A stretch of 64,000 nucleotides of DNA from Aureispira sp. CCB-QB1 (GTDB lineage: Bacteria; Bacteroidota; Bacteroidia; Chitinophagales; Saprospiraceae). The notes beneath the pieces were generated by a model. The model was given only the letters and a program-made list of their open reading frames with translations. It was not told the origin of the DNA and made no database searches. The translations under genes were made by a program, and so were the position numbers. Positions 58,704-64,000 of this stretch are shown piece by piece (within the stretch, counting starts at the first letter, position 1; each line of letters begins with the position of its first letter). The DNA is taken from NCBI RefSeq assembly GCF_000724545.1, contig NZ_JHBV01000022.1, positions 1 through 64,000 of the forward strand, written 5' to 3'.

Positions 58704-59978
58704 ATGAAACGAACCTACTCTTTTATTGCTTTTTCTTCCCTTGCCTTGTTGACCATTCTAATCATACAAATCAACTGGGTTTTTCAAATGGCAACTATCA
58801 AGGAAAAACTTTTTAGTGAAAAAGCTGATATTGTTCTTGCAAAAACGGTTGCCGCATTGTACAATGACCAAGAAACCTGTCAAAAAATTGAAGCTTCCGC
58901 CGCCGAAAATACTACTGGAACAATCACTCAATTAGGAGTTGTTGAGTCCCAAGTAATCGACTCGCTTTTTGCGCACTATATGGCCTTTTATGATTTTAAT
59001 ATTGATTATTCCTTTGTTATTTCCAAACCGCCCAACAAAGCTCCTGACTACCTAAACTACATTTATAACAAAAATTTAGAAGGCTTCACCCCTAAAAACC
59101 AACTAGAGTTAAAACTCATTTTTGTGGATAAAAAACAATTTATTTGGGCAGAAATGAGTCCCTTGTTCATTACTTCTATCTTGCTAATTTTACTTGTATT
59201 GATATTATTTTGGCGCACAACCTTATCGCTTCTCAAAGAGAAAAGAATATCAGAGCATACAACAGACTTTCTCAATAATATGACCCATGAATTCAAAACA
59301 CCGATTACGAATATCGCTTTAGCCAGTAAAATGTTGGGAAAAAGCAGCAAGCTATCTAAAAAGGAAAAAATACAGCATTATGCTGAAATTATTTCAGAAG
59401 AAAATCAAAAACTAGCCCTCCAAGTAGAACAAATGTTAGGAATGAGTGCCTTAGAACGTGGAGAGATTCCGTTGCAAAAAACAATCTTAGACATGCACTC
59501 GATTATCCAACAAATTATCAAGTCGGCACAGCTGCAAGTTGAAGCTAAACAAGGAAATTTGAATCTACAATTAACAGCTAAACAAGCGGTTATTTTAGGG
59601 GATAAAATACACCTTAGCAATATGCTTTGTAGCCTTATTGATAATGCTATTAAGTATTCTGCTCAAAAAATAGATTTGTCGATCCAAACAACTTCTACTG
59701 CCCAACACCTATCTATTATAGTTGCTGATAAAGGAATTGGAATTGACCCCAAATATCAAAAAAAGGTCTTTGACAAGTTCTTCAGGGTTCCTACAGGCAA
59801 CGTACACAATGTCAAGGGGTTTGGACTTGGCTTAACATACATACAAAGTATTGTTAAACGCCACAACGGACGCATTACCTTGAAAAGCCAAAAAGGACAA
59901 GGAACAGTCTTTTGTATCATCTTGCCACTCCATCCAATACAAGTAAATCAACTTCAATCACCAGTTATTGTAAACTAA
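58704..59978 (+). CDS. Membrane sensor histidine kinase
   Basis: 424 residues: a membrane helix at ~7-28, a periplasmic sensor of ~120 residues, a second helix at ~155-173, then the kinase core. The phospho-acceptor is His195 in N-N-M-T-H-E-F-K-T-P. N-box: L-I-D-N-A-I-K-Y-S. G1: D-K-G-I-G-I-D. F-box: D-K-F-F-R-V. G2: G-F-G-L-G-L. There is no HAMP domain. It is followed after six bases by its response regulator. The sensor resembles no known ligand domain. Confidence 0.94.
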   Translation: MKRTYSFIAFSSLALLTILIIQINWVFQMATIKEKLFSEKADIVLAKTVAALYNDQETCQKIEASAAENTTGTITQLGVVESQVIDSLFAHYMAFYDFNIDYSFVISKPPNKAPDYLNYIYNKNLEGFTPKNQLELKLIFVDKKQFIWAEMSPLFITSILLILLVLILFWRTTLSLLKEKRISEHTTDFLNNMTHEFKTPITNIALASKMLGKSSKLSKKEKIQHYAEIISEENQKLALQVEQMLGMSALERGEIPLQKTILDMHSIIQQIIKSAQLQVEAKQGNLNLQLTAKQAVILGDKIHLSNMLCSLIDNAIKYSAQKIDLSIQTTSTAQHLSIIVADKGIGIDPKYQKKVFDKFFRVPTGNVHNVKGFGLGLTYIQSIVKRHNGRITLKSQKGQGTVFCIILPLHPIQVNQLQSPVIVN

Positions 59979-59984
59979 TCAAGC

Positions 59985-60680
59985 ATGCACAAAATACTAT
60001 TAGTAGAAGATGACCTCAACTTGGGACTCCTCTTAATGGACTACTTAGAAGAAGAAGGCTTTGAGGTCAAGCTTTGTAGAGATGGGCGCAAAGCTTTAAC
60101 GGCATTTCAACAACAACGTTACGATATATGCTTACTAGATATTATGATGCCATATCTCGATGGATTTTCTGTTGCCCAAGAAATCAGGTTGCAAAACGCC
60201 AATATTCCTATTGTATTCATTAGCGCCAAGTCCTTAAAAGCTGACAAACTAAAAGGGTATACATTGGGTGCTGACGACTATATTACCAAACCTTTTGACG
60301 AAGAAGAGCTACTTTGGAAAATCAAGGCCCTAATTCGTAGAGTTGCTCCCAATTCTATACCGCAACCTCCGATTTTATATGTTGGTAACTATCAATTTAA
60401 TACTCGCAATCAATCTTTGACCATCAATGATAACACTCGAAGGATGACCGAAAAAGAATCCCTTATTTTAAAATATCTCTATCAACATCGAAACAATTTG
60501 ATAAAAAGGGAAGATATGTTAATGGCTTTATGGGGAGAAAATGATTATTTCTTGGGGAGAAGTTTGGATGTTTTTATTACCAAAATAAGAAAATATCTAA
60601 AAAATGATCCTGAGTTAAGTATTGAAAATGTTTTTGGCGTAGGTTTTATCTTTAATGTCCCTACTAAGGAAGAATCCTAA
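59985..60680 (+). CDS. OmpR/PhoB-family response regulator
   Basis: 231 residues. The receiver domain is at 1-120 with the acidic pair E-D-D near the start, the phospho-site Asp52 in L-L-D-I-M-M-P, and Lys in I-T-K-P-F-D. A winged-helix DNA-binding domain (~130-228) ends with L-G-R-S-L-D-V-F-I-T-K-I-R-K-Y-L. It pairs with the kinase six bases upstream. The targets are unknown; the T9SS protease downstream is a possible but untested one. Confidence 0.95.
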   Translation: MHKILLVEDDLNLGLLLMDYLEEEGFEVKLCRDGRKALTAFQQQRYDICLLDIMMPYLDGFSVAQEIRLQNANIPIVFISAKSLKADKLKGYTLGADDYITKPFDEEELLWKIKALIRRVAPNSIPQPPILYVGNYQFNTRNQSLTINDNTRRMTEKESLILKYLYQHRNNLIKREDMLMALWGENDYFLGRSLDVFITKIRKYLKNDPELSIENVFGVGFIFNVPTKEES

Positions 60681-60701
60681 GGATTATACAGAAAAAGGCA
60701 T

Positions 60702-60709
60702 TAACTTTG
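60702..60709 (+). promoter_or_regulatory. Possible -7 element of the subtilase gene
   Basis: TAACTTTG matches TAnnTTTG and lies 56 bases before the ATG at 60765. No good TTTG was found at -33. Confidence 0.35.
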
Positions 60710-60764
60710 TGGATAAAGTTAGTTATTTAAACGTACCCTTAGTTTCTTAATTTCACTTCCTCTT

Positions 60765-62357
60765 ATGCATAAAATTATCCGTTTACTATTGCTTTGTACG
60801 TTCCCCATTTTTCTATTTGCACAATCTTCTTCTACTTCGTATGAGGAATTGATTGTCATGCTATCTCCTAACTCAGACGTGGAATCTCTATTAGCTGATT
60901 ATGGAGCCACTCTAACTTATAAAAAACGCTTATCTACCTCTTTAAATATTCACCTGTTATCTAGTCCTGTCGCATTGAACATGTCGGAAAAATTACAGTT
61001 ACATCCTAGCGTTCAAACAGTTCAAAAGGATGCAATTATTACTTGGCGAAATACTCCCAATGATATTCTATACGATACACAATGGGCATTAGACACCATT
61101 CAAGTTCAACAAGCGTGGCAATACACAACAGGCGGACAAACGGCATTGGGAGATACCATCGTTTGCGCTGTCATTGATGGTTCTTTTTATGTCTCTCACG
61201 AAGATTTGAAAGACAATATTTGGCACAATCATGCCGAAATTCCTAACAACCAGATTGATGATGACAACAATGGTCTCATAGATGATTATACGGGTTGGCA
61301 ATTGGTCTACAACACCGATCGCCACGATTACGGAAGCATCAGCAACCATGGCACTTCTGTTTTGGGTATCATTGGGGCAAAAGGCAATAATAGTGTCGGA
61401 ACAAGTGGCATCAACTGGGATATAAAGCTCATGCTACTAAGTGCTCATACGGCAACTGAAATTACTAAAATCTCTAATATAATTAAGGGCTACTCTTATG
61501 CCCTAGATATGCGTCGAGCTTACAACCTATCTAATGGTCAAAAAGGAGCACTAGTCGTTAGTACCAATTCTTCTTGGGGAATTGATTTTGCTTGGGCTGA
61601 AAACCATCCTATCTGGTGCGCACTGTATGACTCGCTTGGTAGTGTGGGCATTTTGAGCGTTGCCGCTACTACCAATAGTGATACCAATATTGATCGTTAT
61701 GGTGATATGCCTTGTTCTTGCACCTCAGCGTATTTAATCGGCGTAAGCGAAAGCTCTAAAGAAGATCGACAAGTAGCTGGGTATGGACATCAATTCATCG
61801 ACTTGTTTGCCCCTGCTGCTAGCAAAAGTACACGATGGAACGATTATTATGGTGATTTTGGAGGCACTTCTGGTGCTGCTCCTCACGTAACGGGCGCGAT
61901 TGCACTACTCTATAGTTATCCTAATGATCGTTGGGCTGCCATGGTAAAAAACACTCCTCAACAAGCCGCTTTATTAGTCAAATCTATTTTAATCAATAGT
62001 GTAGATAAAAAATCAAGCTTTGAAGCTTCTGTTTCTGGTGGTCGCCTTAATTTGGGTAGAGCAATGCAAGAGCTCGCAGACTATTTTTCTACACCACAAG
62101 AAAACAACCTTTTAGTTGTTTATCCCTCTCCTACTTCTAGCTATCTCCATCTCAAAGCATCGTTAACAGAACAAGGTACTTACCCTGTTCGAATTTATGA
62201 TACATCAGGAAAACTAGTTGCTTCTTGGACTATTCAAACAGAAGCTCCTACCATTCGTTATTGGGAATTTGAGGTTGGAGATTGGGCTAGAGGTATGTAT
62301 ATTGTAGAATTAGAAACTCCCACCTCCAAATTTGTACAAAAGTTTGTAAAATATTAA
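60765..62357 (+). CDS. Secreted S8 (subtilisin-like) protease with T9SS type A signal
   Basis: 530 residues. A signal peptide (...F-P-I-F-L-F-A-Q) is followed by an inhibitor-like prodomain to about residue 105. The protease domain has the full triad Asp138 (A-V-I-D-G-S-F), His195 (S-N-H-G-T-S-V-L-G) and Ser369 (G-T-S-G-A-A-P-H). The usual D-S-G after the catalytic Asp is D-G-S here, a small deviation. The last ~80 residues are a type A T9SS tail (V-V-Y-P-S-P-T-S, Y-D-T-S-G-K-L-V-A, W-A-R-G-M-Y-I-V-E-L). Its stop overlaps that of the convergent next gene by four bases. Confidence 0.92.
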   Translation: MHKIIRLLLLCTFPIFLFAQSSSTSYEELIVMLSPNSDVESLLADYGATLTYKKRLSTSLNIHLLSSPVALNMSEKLQLHPSVQTVQKDAIITWRNTPNDILYDTQWALDTIQVQQAWQYTTGGQTALGDTIVCAVIDGSFYVSHEDLKDNIWHNHAEIPNNQIDDDNNGLIDDYTGWQLVYNTDRHDYGSISNHGTSVLGIIGAKGNNSVGTSGINWDIKLMLLSAHTATEITKISNIIKGYSYALDMRRAYNLSNGQKGALVVSTNSSWGIDFAWAENHPIWCALYDSLGSVGILSVAATTNSDTNIDRYGDMPCSCTSAYLIGVSESSKEDRQVAGYGHQFIDLFAPAASKSTRWNDYYGDFGGTSGAAPHVTGAIALLYSYPNDRWAAMVKNTPQQAALLVKSILINSVDKKSSFEASVSGGRLNLGRAMQELADYFSTPQENNLLVVYPSPTSSYLHLKASLTEQGTYPVRIYDTSGKLVASWTIQTEAPTIRYWEFEVGDWARGMYIVELETPTSKFVQKFVKY

Positions 62358-63061
62358 AATCGTTGTGTCTCGACTTTTTGATCAGCAGTAATCACTCTCA
62401 CGGTTCCACCTTCTTGCAACAAACTAGGCAGCATCAACTCTGAATGCGATTGGTGCTCTATATAAGATTTTATTTTTGCTCCTAAATCATTGTACAGCTC
62501 AATTTCTACAGGAAATTGAGCCATTTCTAAGGCTAATTCTACACGCAATTTAGAAAACTGGCAGGTAGATTTAACGAACAACCATCCTTCAGAACTATTG
62601 TCTATGTCTACTTCTTTTGGAGGACTATTATAATAAGTTCCATCCTTATAGAGTTGCTTTAGACGGTAATAAATGCGTTGCTTCGCTGGAAAATGGTCAA
62701 TATAACTGTAGTGTTTAGAAGCTCCTTGTAGCGCGTCCTCTATTCGCCCTATCGGTACAAAATTTATTTTATCATACGACTTCTCAACTACAAAAGCCTC
62801 TGTTTGCGTATTTTCTTTAATAGACCAAAACACCAGCACCCCTTCCTTATCTTTTGTTGCACCCAATTTTAGGTTTTCTTGAACATACTTCTTTTCTTTA
62901 TCTGCCACCTTCTCTTGTTGATTTTCTTTGATACTACAATGAACAGGATAAATTTTATGCTGTTCCTCTTTTTGTAGCAACGAGTTAGATTTTGTTTTTA
63001 CCTGTTGGCAAGCAACAGTAAATAGCAAAACAAGCATCAATATAACTGGCGTTTTCATCAT
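62354..63061 (-). CDS. Lipoprotein with fibronectin-like beta domain
   Basis: 235 residues. A lipoprotein signal ends F-T-V-A-C (Cys18). After a Lys/Gln-rich linker there is a block resembling a fibronectin type III-like unit (V-L-V-F-W-S-I-K-E-N ... Y-S-Y-I-D-H-F-P-A-K-Q-R-I-Y-Y-R-L-K-Q-L-Y-K-D-G-T). Such W...Y-Y-R-L-K-Q motifs are common in T9SS-exported proteins, just before the sorting tail. Here the C-terminal part is weakly like a sorting tail but lacks its usual P-N-P, so secretion by T9SS is uncertain. It may be a remnant of a larger secreted protein. Confidence 0.6.
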   Translation of the reverse strand: MMKTPVILMLVLLFTVACQQVKTKSNSLLQKEEQHKIYPVHCSIKENQQEKVADKEKKYVQENLKLGATKDKEGVLVFWSIKENTQTEAFVVEKSYDKINFVPIGRIEDALQGASKHYSYIDHFPAKQRIYYRLKQLYKDGTYYNSPPKEVDIDNSSEGWLFVKSTCQFSKLRVELALEMAQFPVEIELYNDLGAKIKSYIEHQSHSELMLPSLLQEGGTVRVITADQKVETQRF

Positions 63062-63217
63062 TAGCTTATTTGGAGATAGAATGGGAAATTATTTATTGTT
63101 TAATAAAATTACAATAGATATATTACCTAATTATTAAGCTGATATAAACTTTTTCGACATTCTTTGTGTTCCTTATTTTTTGCAAATTATAACCACTAAT
63201 ATTTAAAAATACATCTT

Positions 63218-64000
63218 ATGATATATATTGCCTTGTTAATACTAGTAGTTCTATTACTTTATATAGATTTGGCAGTACTTAACAAAAAGCAAGACCACCC
63301 TTCTAATAAAAAGACTGCATTAGAAACATTGTATTGGGTTCTTTTTGCTTTAAGTTTTTCGGGAGTATTGTATTGGGCTTATAGCCATCAACTAGTGGAT
63401 AACCCTAGCCACCTTACCCCTTTAGACGCTACATTCAAATACTTAACAGGCTATTTGATTGAATTATCGCTTAGTGTTGATAATTTATTTGTGATGGCAT
63501 TTATTTTTTCTTCTTTAAAAATTCCTGTCAAGTACCAACATAGAGTATTGTTTTGGGGAATTATGGGTGCTATGTTCTTTAGGGCTGCCTTGATTTTTCC
63601 AGGTACCTTATTGATTAACAAAATAAGTTGGATGACCTATGTTTTTGGAGCATTTTTAATTTATACAGCATTCAAGATGCTAACAGAAGAAGATGAAAAT
63701 GAAGCAGCCCCTAGCAGTCAAATCAAGTTTATAGAACGCTTTGTTCCGCTTACAACTTCTTATAATGGAGAAAAATTTTGGCTAATCGAAGATGGTATTC
63801 GCAAAGCTACTCCTCTATTTAGTGCCTTGGTTGTTATTGAGATTACAGATATATTATTTGCCTTAGATAGCATTCCCGCCATTTTGGCTATTACAACAGA
63901 TCCTTTCATTGTTTTTAGTTCTAATATTTTTGCTATTCTGGGATTAAGAGCCATGTATTTTTTCTTAGTAAATATGCTAGAACAGTTTTACTACATCAAA
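63218..64000 (+). CDS. TerC/Alx-family membrane protein (3' truncated by window end)
   Basis: The frame is open from the ATG at 63218 to the last base (261 codons), so the C-terminus lies outside. Seven or more membrane helices are visible. Signature blocks are I-E-L-S-L-S-V-D-N-L-F-V-M-A-F-I-F, P-V-K-Y-Q-H-R-V-L-F-W-G-I and I-E-I-T-D-I-L-F-A-L-D-S-I-P-A-I-L-A-I-T-T-D. The acidic residues in the membrane helices define the TerC family. Alx-type members export manganese and respond to alkaline pH, and TerC is linked to tellurite resistance. No ter genes are near, so an Alx-like role is more likely. Confidence 0.9.
   Translation, partial: MIYIALLILVVLLLYIDLAVLNKKQDHPSNKKTALETLYWVLFALSFSGVLYWAYSHQLVDNPSHLTPLDATFKYLTGYLIELSLSVDNLFVMAFIFSSLKIPVKYQHRVLFWGIMGAMFFRAALIFPGTLLINKISWMTYVFGAFLIYTAFKMLTEEDENEAAPSSQIKFIERFVPLTTSYNGEKFWLIEDGIRKATPLFSALVVIEITDILFALDSIPAILAITTDPFIVFSSNIFAILGLRAMYFFLVNMLEQFYYIK

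Noticed and set aside
62354-63061. Lipoprotein as a sixth T9SS client
   Set aside because: The C-terminal strand pattern is vaguely similar to a sorting tail, but the usual P-N-P and G-x-Y motifs are missing and a lipoprotein signal is present.

Overview
The window is A+T-rich chromosomal DNA of a Bacteroidota bacterium. Five proteins end in type IX secretion (T9SS) C-terminal signals (two type B/CHU_C, three type A). There is also a GldC homologue, two GldN-like proteins, a Bacteroidota-type primary sigma factor of about 290 residues, a TonB-dependent receptor with an STN domain, and TTTG/TAnnTTTG-type promoter sequences. SprB repeats, GldC and the general gene style suggest a gliding marine member of the Saprospiria (Aureispira/Saprospira-like). 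The genus is a guess; the phylum is not. I saw no phage, integrase, transposase, CRISPR array, rRNA or tRNA gene.

Layout. 0-9 kb: end of a T9SS type B protein, an acyl-CoA dehydrogenase, an O-methyltransferase, a 1004-residue SprB-repeat adhesin-like protein, and a coupled CapA-like lipoprotein/cysteine-hydrolase pair. 9-19 kb: biotin carboxylase, AraC regulator, T9SS type A protein, DsbA/FrnE-like oxidoreductase, CorA with a DUF2141 protein, a DUF5615 PIN-like protein and a fused 2-oxoacid dehydrogenase E1. 19-21 kb: three tandem DUF1573 genes. 21-33 kb: DUF3298 lipoprotein, HtrA/Deg protease, glucosaminidase, GldC, Crp-like regulator, DinB-like protein, TonB-dependent receptor and MiaA. 33-38 kb: feoA-feoB-Cys-rich protein operon, SPFH-SHOCT protein and START-like protein. 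38-49.5 kb: an RpoD-type sigma factor, a lipoprotein, a TetR regulator, a TPR protein, two tandem GldN-like genes, an ECF sigma factor with a protein predicted to span both membranes, BioD and a second RpoD-type sigma factor. 49-64 kb: methyltransferase, kelch T9SS protein, DUF819 permease, histidine decarboxylase divergent from an Lrp/AsnC regulator, NqrM-like protein, a helical-repeat protein, a TonB-like protein, a two-component system, a T9SS subtilase, a lipoprotein and a TerC-family protein cut by the window end.

Most genes are housekeeping or envelope genes in short transcription units separated by clear hairpin terminators. The most unusual part is about 42.5-47.4 kb. There, two adjacent GldN-like proteins each carry an internal duplication of the GldN domain. 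They are followed by an ECF sigma factor and a partner with a cytoplasmic duplicated motif, one inner-membrane helix, a long disordered linker and a C-terminal outer-membrane barrel. This partner has the layout of a dual membrane-spanning anti-sigma factor. Together they could link the state of the secretion machinery or outer membrane to transcription.

Many intergenic regions carry members of at least two families of dispersed imperfect hairpins (MITE/REP-like). One is bounded by TACTCCGTTGA/TCAACGGAGTA-like ends and the other by TTAAGTAATCGTT/CCACTTACTTAA-like ends. Most ATG starts lack an obvious Shine-Dalgarno sequence, as is usual in this phylum. Several starts were moved from an upstream TTG or GTG to an ATG, as noted per gene.
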